Assembly: GCA_009703455.1 (NCBI GenBank)
Contig: WLGB01000007.1
Coordinates: 1-42,678 of the forward strand
Direction: 5' to 3'
Length of the DNA stretch: 42,678 bases
Source: Actinomycetota bacterium
GTDB taxonomy: Bacteria > Actinomycetota > Actinomycetes > Actinomycetales > Microbacteriaceae
In this document: in pieces, positions 25,678 through 34,114 of the stretch
Layout of the letters: every line of letters starts with the position of its first letter
Numbering within the stretch: position 1 is the stretch's first letter
Translations under genes and position numbers: made by a program
Notes under the pieces: generated by a model
The model's input: the letters and a program-made list of their open reading frames with translations, nothing else
Database searches by the model: none
What the model was told of the DNA's origin: nothing

Positions 25678-25715
25678 AAATCCTGTGGTGGGTGTTGCCA
25701 CCCACCACAGGATTT
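25678..25715 (-). terminator. 17-bp hairpin between rhaS and rhaM (attenuator or mRNA stabiliser)
   Basis: A perfect 17-bp inverted repeat (25678-25694 with 25699-25715) surrounds a TTGC loop and lies 33 bp after the binding-protein stop codon. In the operon direction the U-tract is short (UUUC), so termination would be partial. It could protect the upstream binding-protein mRNA and lower read-through into rhaM and the catabolic genes. On the plus strand it is followed by a better U-run but no plus-strand gene ends there. Confidence 0.8.
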
Positions 25716-25748
25716 TTCATTAAAAGAAGTTACTTAATACCCGAGGGG

Positions 25749-26789
25749 TTAGTAGATCTTCTTAAATGTTTTGATGTTTTCCTTTGTGAAGGTGAATGGG
25801 TCGCCTAGGAAGGCAACGCCACCAGTGGTGACCTTGTAAGTCGTGGTTCCTGCCTTGAAGGAGGTACCGACCTTTCCGGTGAATGTACCGCTCTCAGCGC
25901 GAGCTGCAGCGTACACCGCAACGTAACCTAGGTCGATTGGGTTCCATAGACCAACCTTCTTAACAGTTCCGTCCTCGATATAAGGGGCCATCTGGCTTGG
26001 AAGACCAAGACCGGTCACCTTTACCTTTGCACTCTTTGCCTTCTTCTCAATCGCGGCAGCAAGAACTCCAACGGTAGTCGGGGAAATGATTCCCGCTACA
26101 TCTGGGTACTGAGAAAGAATTGCTGCGAACTGAGCGGTTGACTTGGTTGCGTCGTCATCGCCGTAGAAAGTTGACTTGCCAACGGTTCCACCTACCCATG
26201 ACATCTTTGGGTACTTCTTGGTTAGGTATGGACCCATAGCTTTAATCCAAGCATTCTGGTTTGCAGCGGTAGCTGCAGCAGAAAGAACTGCAATTGAGCC
26301 CTTCTTGCCTACTGCTTCTGCGATCCAGTCAACCTGAGCTGTTCCAATTCGGGAGGAAGCCGCAGGAAGAATTGACACAACACGAGAAGAAGCTGACGCT
26401 TCTGCGACGTCGGCGTCAGAAGTTACAACGGTGATTCCAGCAGCCTTTGCCTTCTTAAGGGAAGGAACAATTGCGTTCTGGTCGGCAGCCGAGATGACAA
26501 GCACGTCATACTTCTGCTGAATAATCTTGTTGATGAACTGAACTTGTGCTGGACCGGTTGCTTCTGTTGGGCCAACGTAGGTGCACTTTGCGCCAATTTC
26601 CTTACAGGCCTTCTGCGCACCCTTGTTCCAGGCGGTGAAGTAACCAATGTTTACTGCCTTTGGCATAATCGCGATCTTTAGACCGGATTTTATGCCAGGA
26701 ACTACTGCAGATGCAGGTGTCACAGCGGTTGCGACAAGTGCACCAACGATTGCTGCTGCTGCAACAACCTTTGCGAGTTTCTTTATCAT
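25749..26789 (-). CDS. rhaS: Rhamnose ABC transporter substrate-binding protein
   Basis: This 346-residue type I periplasmic-binding-type protein resembles the ribose/rhamnose (CUT2) family: KIAIMPKAVNIGYFTAWNKG near the N-terminus, LVISAADQNAIVPSLKKAKAAGI, and GIISPTTVGVLAAAIEK. The signal peptide (residues 1-29, VTPASA) ends at a signal peptidase I site. No lipobox Cys is present, which is unusual for a binding protein in a Gram-positive cell. It may be retained by an uncleaved signal or wall interaction, or be released. It is 28 bp after the second permease gene. The rhamnose assignment comes from the neighbours. Confidence 0.9.
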   Translation of the reverse strand: MIKKLAKVVAAAAIVGALVATAVTPASAVVPGIKSGLKIAIMPKAVNIGYFTAWNKGAQKACKEIGAKCTYVGPTEATGPAQVQFINKIIQQKYDVLVISAADQNAIVPSLKKAKAAGITVVTSDADVAEASASSRVVSILPAASSRIGTAQVDWIAEAVGKKGSIAVLSAAATAANQNAWIKAMGPYLTKKYPKMSWVGGTVGKSTFYGDDDATKSTAQFAAILSQYPDVAGIISPTTVGVLAAAIEKKAKSAKVKVTGLGLPSQMAPYIEDGTVKKVGLWNPIDLGYVAVYAAARAESGTFTGKVGTSFKAGTTTYKVTTGGVAFLGDPFTFTKENIKTFKKIY

Positions 26790-26817
26790 TTCTTACTCTC
26801 CTTTGAGGGTTTCTTTT

Positions 26818-27789
26818 TTATTTTGTAACAAATGCCGAATTGCGTCGACTTTGGTAAATCTCAATGGCCTTTGGAGCAACTACTGAGATCAGGAGCAGAG
26901 CCCCGCTCACAACGAGCAGAGCATTGGCAGAAAAATCAATCAACTGAAGCACAGAGCGGATTGCCCCAAGCGACAGAACGGCGGCAAGTACTCCCCAAAG
27001 AGTGCCAATACCTCCGGCAATTGCTACTCCGCCAAATAGAACAGCAGCTATGACACTTAGTTCATAACCAACAGCTCCATCTGGTGATGCACTGGCGAAA
27101 CGAAGTGTGTAAACCACACCTGCCACGCCAGACATTAGTCCAGTCATCGCGAACAAGCCAAGCTTCATTCGCGCAACTGGAATTCCACTAAATTTGGCCG
27201 CTTCTGGATTGATTCCAATGGCAAAAGTCCAGCGACCAATTCGGGTGTAGTGCAAAACAATCCAAGCAATTGCGGCAAGAATCGCCAAAGGAATTGCTGA
27301 CCAAGGTAAGAAAGTTCCAGGGATGTTCTCGTATCCGAGAACAATCCAATTCTCAGGAAGTTCATTGACGGGCTCGTTGCCAAGCAGTGCATAACAAAGG
27401 CCTCTGAAAAGTGCCAGAGTTCCAATTGTCACGGCTAGGGACGGAAGCCCAATAACTGTAACAAGATAGCCATTTAGCAGCCCACAAAGCAGTCCAACCA
27501 AGAGGCCCCCTACAATCGCTACCTCGAAAGAGGTCCCGTTTCTGAATAGGAAACCCACGGTTGCACTTGTCAGGCTGAGTATTGAGGCAACCGACAGGTC
27601 GATTTCGCCAGCGATTATCAAATAAGTCATGGCCAGTGCGATGATGGCGATTTCAGCAACGTCTTGAATCACAAAACTGATGTTGTCAATTGTTGCAAAG
27701 TACTCGGAGATAAATCCGCCTACAACGACTGTCAAAACTAGGAATACCGAAACTCCCTGATCCCAGCCAAAGGTGTATTTCTTTTTCAT
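26818..27789 (-). CDS. rhaQ: Rhamnose ABC transporter permease 2
   Basis: This integral membrane permease (323 residues) of the CUT2 type has about 8-10 transmembrane helices. Signature pieces are MTYLIIAGEIDLSVASILSL, LPSLAVTIGTLALFRGLCYA and the C-terminal VLFGGVAIAGGIGTLWGVLAAV. It forms a heterodimer with the upstream permease, whose stop it overlaps by one base. Which of the pair is RhaP or RhaQ is not certain. Confidence 0.92.
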   Translation of the reverse strand: MKKKYTFGWDQGVSVFLVLTVVVGGFISEYFATIDNISFVIQDVAEIAIIALAMTYLIIAGEIDLSVASILSLTSATVGFLFRNGTSFEVAIVGGLLVGLLCGLLNGYLVTVIGLPSLAVTIGTLALFRGLCYALLGNEPVNELPENWIVLGYENIPGTFLPWSAIPLAILAAIAWIVLHYTRIGRWTFAIGINPEAAKFSGIPVARMKLGLFAMTGLMSGVAGVVYTLRFASASPDGAVGYELSVIAAVLFGGVAIAGGIGTLWGVLAAVLSLGAIRSVLQLIDFSANALLVVSGALLLISVVAPKAIEIYQSRRNSAFVTK

Positions 27790-28766
27790 TATTTGGCTCC
27801 CATAATGGACGTTGGTTTAACTCGTGTGGAAAGGTACCTGTCCAGTGAAATTGCTGCAATCAAGAGCGTTCCGTTCACAGCCAGCTGCCAGAACTGCGGG
27901 ATTCCAAGAGCTCCTAAAGCCATGGTTATAGCCTGAAGTAAAATCGCTCCGATAACTGCTCCGTACACGGTTCCGACGCCGCCGGCAATCGCCACACCGC
28001 CAACAACGCAAGCTGCAACCACACTTAACTCCAGACCGTTGCCGGAGTTTGCTGCAGCCGTATTGAACCTTGCCAAGAGCACAGCTCCAGCTAGGCCGCT
28101 AACAGCTCCGGTGGCCAAAAATGCGAGAAACACTCTTCTGGCAACCGGAATTCCGCCAAGTTCGGCAGCCAACAAGTTAGATCCGATTGCGTAGAGGTCA
28201 CGAGCGGAACGTGTGCGCCTCATAACGAAACCAACAACTAGCATCAACAAAAATGCCACTAGAAAAAGGTAAGGGATTCCGAAGAAGGTGTTGAGGCCCA
28301 TGAAGTTTATTGGGCCAGGAACCATATCCTCGGTGATTGTGTTTCCGCCGGCGACCTCATTGAACAAACCTCTTACTATGTAAAGCGTTCCTAAGGTGAC
28401 GACAAGACTTGGAAGTCTTAAGTAGGCAACCATAAATCCATTGACCGTGCCGACTGTCAGTCCCAGGGCGAGGCCAAGTCCCATGCAGTACCAGAAACCA
28501 TGGCCTTGGGATGACGCGTCACCGATTAGGTATGCGGAGAACCCGATTGTTGATCCCACCGACAAATCAATGTGTTTCATTACGATTACTAAAGTCTGCG
28601 CTACAGCTAGCGTGGCCACTACGGCAACTCCAAGAGTGACGTCCTGGAATCCAGAGAGGGTGAAGAATTCAGGGTTCGCTGTTCCTGTAATGATTACAAC
28701 AATTACAAGCGCGAGAAACACCGGAAGCTCACGAACTCTAAAGACTTTCTTTACCAAAGTTTTCAT
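27789..28766 (-). CDS. rhaP: Rhamnose ABC transporter permease 1
   Basis: This 325-residue CUT2 permease is homologous to the next one: TLVIVMKHIDLSVGSTIGF, LPSLVVTLGTLYIVRG, and VVGGVAIAGGVGTVYGAVIGA. It overlaps the ATPase gene by 4 nt (ATGA) and the second permease by one base, so the three are translationally coupled. Confidence 0.92.
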   Translation of the reverse strand: MKTLVKKVFRVRELPVFLALVIVVIITGTANPEFFTLSGFQDVTLGVAVVATLAVAQTLVIVMKHIDLSVGSTIGFSAYLIGDASSQGHGFWYCMGLGLALGLTVGTVNGFMVAYLRLPSLVVTLGTLYIVRGLFNEVAGGNTITEDMVPGPINFMGLNTFFGIPYLFLVAFLLMLVVGFVMRRTRSARDLYAIGSNLLAAELGGIPVARRVFLAFLATGAVSGLAGAVLLARFNTAAANSGNGLELSVVAACVVGGVAIAGGVGTVYGAVIGAILLQAITMALGALGIPQFWQLAVNGTLLIAAISLDRYLSTRVKPTSIMGAK

Positions 28767-30265
28767 AGTGAAGAAGCTCCCGTCGCAACAGCAATAATTT
28801 TTTCAGGGGTAGCTGCGCTTCGATCAAACTGCCCCACCATTCGGCCTTCGCGCATGACCAGAATGCGGTCAGCCATTCCCATAACTTCCGGAAGTTCGGA
28901 GGAGACAATCAAGATTGCGACGCCATCCTGTGCCTTCTTGGAAAGCAGTCTGTGCACTTCAGCTTTTGTACCAACGTCGATTCCTCGAGTCGGCTCGTCA
29001 ACAATTAGTAGTTTTGGCTCGGTGGCAAGCCACTTCGCGAGAACAACTTTTTGTTGGTTTCCCCCCGAAAGTCGATCTACCGGGTCGTACCCGGTCTCAT
29101 ATTTGAGCGATAGCCTTTCGCCCCATTGGGCGGCGAGCTTGGCTTCGCTTCTTTCCCTGATGATGAACAGCTGGGAGAGTTTTTTAAGGAGGGTCACAGC
29201 AATGTTTTTGTTTATTGAAGAAGACATAAATAGTCCCTGCTGCCTTCGGTCCTCAGGGACAAGTGCCACGCCGGAAAGCATCTGGGCTGAAGGATTTCCT
29301 GGGCGAAGCTTTTTGCCGTTTAGGGTGACCGACCCGGCATCGAACTTATCGACTCCGAAAATAGCTCTGACAACTTCTGAGCGTCCCGATCCAACAAGGC
29401 CCGCAAGGCCAACTATCTCGCCGGCACGAACTTCGAAACTTATTTCGGTGAATTGTCCGGCGAGACCGAGGCCTTCGACCTTGAGCACTACCTCACCAAT
29501 TTTTGCCTCGAGCTTTGGGTACAGCTCCGACACTTCCCTACCGACCATCAAATGTATGACTTTTGATTCGTTGAGCTCGCTAGTTGGCGCACTTCCCACA
29601 GTTGCACCATCTCGCATAACTGTAATTCGCGAGCAAAGGGCGAAAACTTCGTCTAGGCGGTGGCTAACGAACACCACTGCACAATTTTGAGCCTCTAGGT
29701 TTCTGGCAACCTGAAAAAGTCGATCTACTTCCTTGGAAGACAAAGCGGCCGTTGGCTCATCCATCACAATTACCGTGGCCTGGGTTGAAAGTGCCTTAGC
29801 GATTTCGACAATCTGTTGGTCCGCAATGGACAACCCCCTTGCGGTGCTTGTGGAATCAAGCTTTACACCAAGTTGTTGAAAGAGCTTGTTGGCCTCATCT
29901 TCCATTGCCTTCCAGTTGACAGTTTTGCCAGACTGTAGTTGCCGACCGACAAACACATTTTCGGCAAGAGTTAGATCGGGGAAAAGACTTGGCTCTTGAT
30001 AGATAACGGCAATCCCCTGCTCGCGAGCTAATCGAGTGCTGCCCTGTTGGAATGGCTTGCCGTGCAGAGTGATTGAACCGGAATCAAGTTTGTGAACGCC
30101 AGCCAATGCTTTTAGGAGGGTGGATTTGCCGGCACCGTTTTCGCCAAGAAGCGCGTGAATTTCTCCTGGGAACAGAGTTAATTCGGCACCGCTTAGTGCG
30201 TTTACTCCACCAAAAGCCTTTCGAGCACTACGCATCTCGAGGATCGGGCTCTGGTTGGCAACCAT
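28763..30265 (-). CDS. rhaT: Rhamnose ABC transporter ATP-binding protein (two ATPase domains)
   Basis: This 500-residue cytoplasmic ATPase of the CUT2 type carries two nucleotide-binding domains. The first has GENGAGKST (Walker A), LSIADQQ in the signature position and VIVMDEPTAAL (Walker B). The second has the degenerate GLVGSGRSE, LSGGNQQKV and LLIVDEPTRGIDV. Degeneration of the second Walker A is common in this family. It is the first gene of the operon, preceded by GGAG 9 nt before ATG and by an operator candidate at 30291-30302. It powers import of L-rhamnose through the two permeases. Confidence 0.93.
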   Translation of the reverse strand: MVANQSPILEMRSARKAFGGVNALSGAELTLFPGEIHALLGENGAGKSTLLKALAGVHKLDSGSITLHGKPFQQGSTRLAREQGIAVIYQEPSLFPDLTLAENVFVGRQLQSGKTVNWKAMEDEANKLFQQLGVKLDSTSTARGLSIADQQIVEIAKALSTQATVIVMDEPTAALSSKEVDRLFQVARNLEAQNCAVVFVSHRLDEVFALCSRITVMRDGATVGSAPTSELNESKVIHLMVGREVSELYPKLEAKIGEVVLKVEGLGLAGQFTEISFEVRAGEIVGLAGLVGSGRSEVVRAIFGVDKFDAGSVTLNGKKLRPGNPSAQMLSGVALVPEDRRQQGLFMSSSINKNIAVTLLKKLSQLFIIRERSEAKLAAQWGERLSLKYETGYDPVDRLSGGNQQKVVLAKWLATEPKLLIVDEPTRGIDVGTKAEVHRLLSKKAQDGVAILIVSSELPEVMGMADRILVMREGRMVGQFDRSAATPEKIIAVATGASSL

Positions 30266-30290
30266 AAAAACTCCATTGTTTCAGGTTAAA

Positions 30291-30302
30291 TGAATCGTTT
30301 CA
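30291..30302. promoter_or_regulatory. Candidate LacI-family operator
   Basis: TGAATC-GTTTCA has the central CG and near-palindromic arms typical of LacI-family sites (ideal TGAAACGTTTCA; one mismatch between arms). The similarity extends into A/T flanks. It lies between the divergent rhaT and LacI-type regulator genes, 25 bp before the rhaT start, where binding would block transcription. Confidence 0.65.
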
Positions 30303-30326
30303 ATTTATGTGATGTAATCTACTTTG

Positions 30327-30340
30327 TTGAACTTGTTCAA
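30327..30340. promoter_or_regulatory. Second inverted repeat in the rha divergent region
   Basis: TTGAAC-TT-GTTCAA is a perfect 6-bp inverted repeat with a 2-bp centre, 24 bp beyond the first operator candidate. It could be a second operator or overlap the -35 region of the rhaT promoter (TTGAAC on the minus strand). The two sites differ in centre and arms, so one regulator need not bind both. Confidence 0.4.
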
Positions 30341-30421
30341 AAATTCAAAAGCGAAGTTTGTAACCAAATCGTAACAATAGCTCCAGCAGTTGCCTCAAAG
30401 TTGACGCAGATAGGCAGAGAA

Positions 30422-31468
30422 ATGGCAGTAAGCGTAAGGGATGTGGCCCGAAGGGCTGGTGTGTCGGTAGGCACCGTATCGAACGTGCTCAACAGCCCAG
30501 ATAAGGTCTCCCAAAAAACGGCCGTTGTGGTCCAGAAGGCAATCGACTCTCTTGGATTCGTGCGCAATGACGCAGCTCGACAACTCCGAGCAGGAAAATC
30601 TCGGTCTATTGGGCTAGTGGTTCTTGACATTAGGAACCCATTCTTTGCCGAGGTATCTCGAGGCGCTGAGGAAGCTGCTAAGGATTATGGACTGAGTGTT
30701 CTCTTTGCAAACTCCGATGAGGATTTTGACAGAGAAAACAGTCTGTTGGTGCTCTTTGAAGAGCAGAGAGTGGCAGGGATTCTTTTGTCGCCGCTGGCTT
30801 CAGACCTGAGTGAAATTAGCAGAATTCGAGACCGCGGAACCCCCGTAGTTCTTGTAGACCGCAAATCTAGGAACAAAACTTTCAGTTCAGTTTCTGTCGA
30901 TGACGTCGCCGGTGGGTTTCTAGCGGTGGAGCACTTAAGTCAAGTAGGGAAGAAAAAAATCGTCTTTGCCGGAGGACCACTGGAAATTGAACAGATTGCT
31001 GACCGACTCAAGGGTGCAAAAAAGGCCGCCGAAGCTATGGGAATCAAACTTGAACTGGCGGTGACTAAGAATCTCACTGTTTTGGAAGGTCGGGCGTTGG
31101 CTGCAGAAATTTTGTCCCGACCAAAAAAACTTCGACCTGACGGCATATTTGCCGCAAATGACTTATTAGCGATTGGGATTATGCAGGCATTGGTAGTTGC
31201 CCCGGATGTCTCAATACCAAACGACATCGCCTTGGTTGGCTATGACGATATTTCCTTTGCCGGCACAGCTTTGATATCTCTCACGTCGATTCGGCAGCCT
31301 TCTCTCCTCATTGGAGCCCAGGCAGTTGAGTTACTCATGCAGGAAACCGATCCCATGTCCAACTTCCGCCGACGGCAAGTTGTATTCCAACCAGAGCTGG
31401 TGGTCAGAGATTCAACCAGGCCACAGTCCCCCGACAGAGCAAAAACATTCACTCAGCGCTCTAAGTGA
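30422..31468 (+). CDS. LacI-family regulator of the rhamnose operon
   Basis: This 348-residue repressor has an N-terminal helix-turn-helix and hinge (VSVRDVARRAGVSVGTVSNV, then SRSIGLVVLDIRNPFFAEVS) and a sugar-binding core ending in GYDDISFAGTALISLTSIRQ. I start at the ATG at 30422, which puts the HTH at the extreme N-terminus as in all LacI proteins; the frame is open 132 nt farther upstream. It is divergent from the rhamnose operon with operator candidates between, so L-rhamnose or a derivative is the likely inducer. That link is positional inference. Confidence 0.88.
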   Translation: MAVSVRDVARRAGVSVGTVSNVLNSPDKVSQKTAVVVQKAIDSLGFVRNDAARQLRAGKSRSIGLVVLDIRNPFFAEVSRGAEEAAKDYGLSVLFANSDEDFDRENSLLVLFEEQRVAGILLSPLASDLSEISRIRDRGTPVVLVDRKSRNKTFSSVSVDDVAGGFLAVEHLSQVGKKKIVFAGGPLEIEQIADRLKGAKKAAEAMGIKLELAVTKNLTVLEGRALAAEILSRPKKLRPDGIFAANDLLAIGIMQALVVAPDVSIPNDIALVGYDDISFAGTALISLTSIRQPSLLIGAQAVELLMQETDPMSNFRRRQVVFQPELVVRDSTRPQSPDRAKTFTQRSK

Positions 31469-31572
31469 GTGACTTCAGCAGGGTCTAATTTGTGATGTTT
31501 GAGTACCCAGCGATCACAGTCAAGCTCTAATGCAGATAAACAATCAAAGAACCTCGCCGCCAGTGAACTGAA

Positions 31573-32865
31573 TCACCCCTTGGAGTGATGGATTTGACTC
31601 TCGGAGGGCTTGTTTCCGGTGGACGCATGGGCTGCCGCAATTGCCCTTTTGCCAGCAGGCAGCAAAACCGCCACAGTTGCTATCAATACAGTCAGTACTC
31701 CGGTTGAAATCAACAATTCCTCAACAGGAACGATATCCGCAAGGGGGCCAAGGATTGCCATGCCTAGGGGCATTGCAACTGCCATCACAATTCCGACGAA
31801 ACCAAATACTCGTCCCTGACGCTCTGGTTCAACGGTTTCTTGTAACAAAGTCATGGCTGAGGTTGAGAATGCTGGAACTGCCAGTCCAATTAGGAAAAAC
31901 AGTACGTAGAAGACAATCAGGTTCGTTGTCAGCCCTTGGCCAATTGCCAACACTCCAAAAAGAATTGACGTTCCGATGATCATGTTTAGACGATCCAGCT
32001 TGGAACCGAAAGTAGCCATAAGCACACCTCCTATAACCATGCCAACACCAAAGGACAGCTCCAGAGCTGTCAGCAACCAAACCTCGCTACCGAAATTTCT
32101 AACAAGCATCAAGGGCGCAAGATTTGAGGGAGCAACAATTAGAAAGAATACGATGCCAAATATCGCCATTACCCAACGAACTAAGTCATGGCTAAAGATG
32201 TAACTTAGTCCCTCTTTCATATCTGAAAAGTAGGAAGGCTTTTCTGAGCTTGCAGCGCGGGCAAGTGTTGGTACCGCAATTGTTGCAAGTAAGGAGACTC
32301 CGATTATGGCTGTCAACACATCAATAAAGAGGATTGCAACCAGCGACATCGTTGAGTAAACCGCTGCTGCAGCAACCGGGGCCAGAAGTCCTAGTGAGGA
32401 TTGGATGCTGCTGTTTATTCCGTTGACTCGCATCAATTGATCGGTCGGAACAATTTGTGGCAACAGTGCCGAAATTGCTGGCATCTGGACGCCAGCGCCA
32501 ATTGACCTTACGGCCATAACTAGAAAGATAAGCCAGAGGTCATTAACACCGGACAGCATGAAAAATGCCAAGCCCAAAGTTGAAAGAGCAATCACCGTGT
32601 CTGAAATGATAATCATCACCTTGCGATTTACTCGATCCGCCCACACCCCAGCAAAAATAGAAACGATGGCCTGGGGCAAGAAGCCAAAGACTGCGGCCAG
32701 GGCCAGAATCACTCCAGATTTTGTAGTTAGCGTCAGGTGCCAAATAATTGCGTACTGAACTAAGAACGATCCAAAAGTTGAAACTGTTTGGCCTACGAGG
32801 AAAACAGCGACTTTGTTTTTCCACGCGGGCATCTGACCACGTGCCAGTTCGGTAGGGGTTTCCAT
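31573..32865 (-). CDS. MFS transporter (MFS_3/MefA-like exporter type)
   Basis: This 430-residue, 12-helix major facilitator protein has the starting pattern FLVGQTVSTFGSFLVQYAII and the loop motif GVWADRVNRKVMIIISD, which are typical of the macrolide/siderophore exporter branch. The substrate is unknown, and membership does not by itself imply resistance. AAAGGA lies 9 nt before ATG. It starts 75 bp after the homocysteine methyltransferase gene on the same strand and ends facing the LacI gene. Confidence 0.88.
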   Translation of the reverse strand: METPTELARGQMPAWKNKVAVFLVGQTVSTFGSFLVQYAIIWHLTLTTKSGVILALAAVFGFLPQAIVSIFAGVWADRVNRKVMIIISDTVIALSTLGLAFFMLSGVNDLWLIFLVMAVRSIGAGVQMPAISALLPQIVPTDQLMRVNGINSSIQSSLGLLAPVAAAAVYSTMSLVAILFIDVLTAIIGVSLLATIAVPTLARAASSEKPSYFSDMKEGLSYIFSHDLVRWVMAIFGIVFFLIVAPSNLAPLMLVRNFGSEVWLLTALELSFGVGMVIGGVLMATFGSKLDRLNMIIGTSILFGVLAIGQGLTTNLIVFYVLFFLIGLAVPAFSTSAMTLLQETVEPERQGRVFGFVGIVMAVAMPLGMAILGPLADIVPVEELLISTGVLTVLIATVAVLLPAGKRAIAAAHASTGNKPSESQIHHSKG

Positions 32866-32940
32866 CTTGGTGGTTCCTTTCGAATCTAAATCGGGGATGC
32901 AGACGGGGGATTGGGTACGCAGTTGCTAAGGGACTCGACC

Positions 32941-33816
32941 CTAATTTGTAGTCTCAAGATTTTTCAAATGGTTGCGAAGATCAGCAATATGAGTGGCATC
33001 AGTACTGCAGCAACCACCAATCCATTCGATTGGTGTATCTGCCCAAATTTTCATCCATTCGGAAAATGAGTTGTCAGTGTTTTCAGACCAAGTTTGGGAC
33101 AAAGAGTCCCATGTTCCGCCAAAATTTGGATACGCAATCCCTGGTATGCCGGTGACTTTGTTTATGGCCTGGGTTAGGGTTGCGACGTGCTTTGCCTCAA
33201 GGCAGTTGACCCCAGCGGAGAAAAGGTTCTTGAGTCCCGCGATGGCCTCAGCGGCAGACTCGATGTGCTCACCGGACCGCAGATGTGTGCCAGACGAGGC
33301 TGTGAATGAAATCCAGTAAGGAATTTCAACACTTTCTAACACGACGGCCAAGGCTTTGGTTTCTACGACATTAGGAATTGTCTCTACTGCCAAAAGATCC
33401 GGCTTGGCAGATAGGAGCACTTCAAGCCTCTCGAAATGAAAGTCCTCTAATTGAGCCTGTGAGACTTTGTAGTCTCCGCGAAACTCAGATCCGTCATGTA
33501 GCACCGCAGCGTAAGGCCCTACGCTGGCTGCTACTTGGCAATGCGATTGCCCAACGGCTGCCCTAGCTACTTCGATGCTTGCAATGAGGGCACGGTCTGC
33601 ATCATTCGAGCTCATTCCAATTTCCTGAAATCCCTGGCGACTCAGCTGATAGCTCGCGGTGATGACAACTTCGGCTCCAGAGGAGACGAAGTTGCTATGA
33701 GCTGTCTCCACCAATTCCGGACTATTGAGAAGGGCTTGCCCAGTCCACAACTCACCCCGGAACTGAGCCCCGATTCTTTCAAGTTCTGTTGAAAGGCCGC
33801 CGTCTATCAAACGCAT
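32941..33816 (-). CDS. mmuM: Homocysteine S-methyltransferase
   Basis: This zinc enzyme (291 residues) moves a methyl group from S-methylmethionine or SAM to homocysteine, giving methionine. It shows LIDGGLSTELERIG at the N-terminus, the first zinc Cys in GVNCLEAKHV and the closing pair in WIGGCCSTDATHI. I choose the ATG at 33816; the frame is open 84 nt farther upstream but those codons overlap the tRNA-Tyr terminator and lack family sequence. The 72-nt leader is too short for a SAM riboswitch. Confidence 0.92.
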   Translation of the reverse strand: MRLIDGGLSTELERIGAQFRGELWTGQALLNSPELVETAHSNFVSSGAEVVITASYQLSRQGFQEIGMSSNDADRALIASIEVARAAVGQSHCQVAASVGPYAAVLHDGSEFRGDYKVSQAQLEDFHFERLEVLLSAKPDLLAVETIPNVVETKALAVVLESVEIPYWISFTASSGTHLRSGEHIESAAEAIAGLKNLFSAGVNCLEAKHVATLTQAINKVTGIPGIAYPNFGGTWDSLSQTWSENTDNSFSEWMKIWADTPIEWIGGCCSTDATHIADLRNHLKNLETTN

Positions 33817-33888
33817 AGCTAGTACTCGGCACCTTTCAAAATAGCGAATTGTAATTGAGGCCCTGAAACAATAAGCGTACACAGAATT

Positions 33889-33922
33889 ACAAAAACCCAC
33901 TCGTGGAAGAGTGGGTTTTTGT
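33889..33922 (-). terminator. Terminator of tRNA-Tyr
   Basis: A perfect 14-bp stem (ACAAAAACCCACTC/GAGTGGGTTTTTGT) with a 6-nt loop starts at the last base of tRNA-Tyr. On the minus strand it ends in a T-run, so it should stop tRNA-Tyr transcription before mmuM. Confidence 0.88.
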
Positions 33923-34003
33923 GGCTAGTGAGGGATTCGAACCCCCGAAGGCTGAGCCAGCTGATTTACAGTCAGTTCCCTTTGGCCGCTTGGGTAACTA
34001 GCC
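33922..34003 (-). tRNA. tRNA-Tyr (anticodon GTA)
   Basis: A class II cloverleaf is readable on the minus strand: acceptor GGCTAGT/ACTAGCC, anticodon loop CTGTAAA with anticodon GTA, a long variable arm (GGCTCAGCC region) and T arm with GGTTCGAATCC. Discriminator is A; CCA is not encoded. Confidence 0.96.
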
Positions 34004-34077
34004 ATGCGCATCAAGGTTTTAGGTTTTTAGCGCCCTAAAAGAATACCAATATTTGTATCGGCCTCATACCTTCACTA

Positions 34078-34106
34078 CTGGGCACTCTCGATTCAGCCCT
34101 TATAAA
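34078..34106 (+). promoter_or_regulatory. Promoter of yajQ
   Basis: CTGGCA (34078-34083), a 17-bp spacer and TATAAA (34101-34106) lie 8 nt before the yajQ ATG. The start of transcription would fall at or within 2 nt of the start codon. The AAGGA next to the ATG is too close (2 nt) to serve as a normal ribosome site. Confidence 0.6.
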
Positions 34107-34114
34107 CTAAGGAC

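Noticed and set aside
25678-25715. Hairpin read as a terminator for a plus-strand gene
   Set aside because: No plus-strand gene ends there; all neighbours run on the minus strand.
28854-29690. 278-codon open frame on the plus strand inside rhaT
   Set aside because: It is antisense to a clear ABC ATPase; Ser/Thr/Arg-rich composition marks it as a shadow of the real frame.
31573-32865. Macrolide resistance call for the MFS transporter
   Set aside because: Resemblance to MefA-type exporters is at family level only and does not show a drug substrate.
33817-33888. Possible SAM riboswitch before the homocysteine methyltransferase
   Set aside because: Only 72 nt lie between the tRNA-Tyr terminator and the ATG, and no S-box helices are visible.
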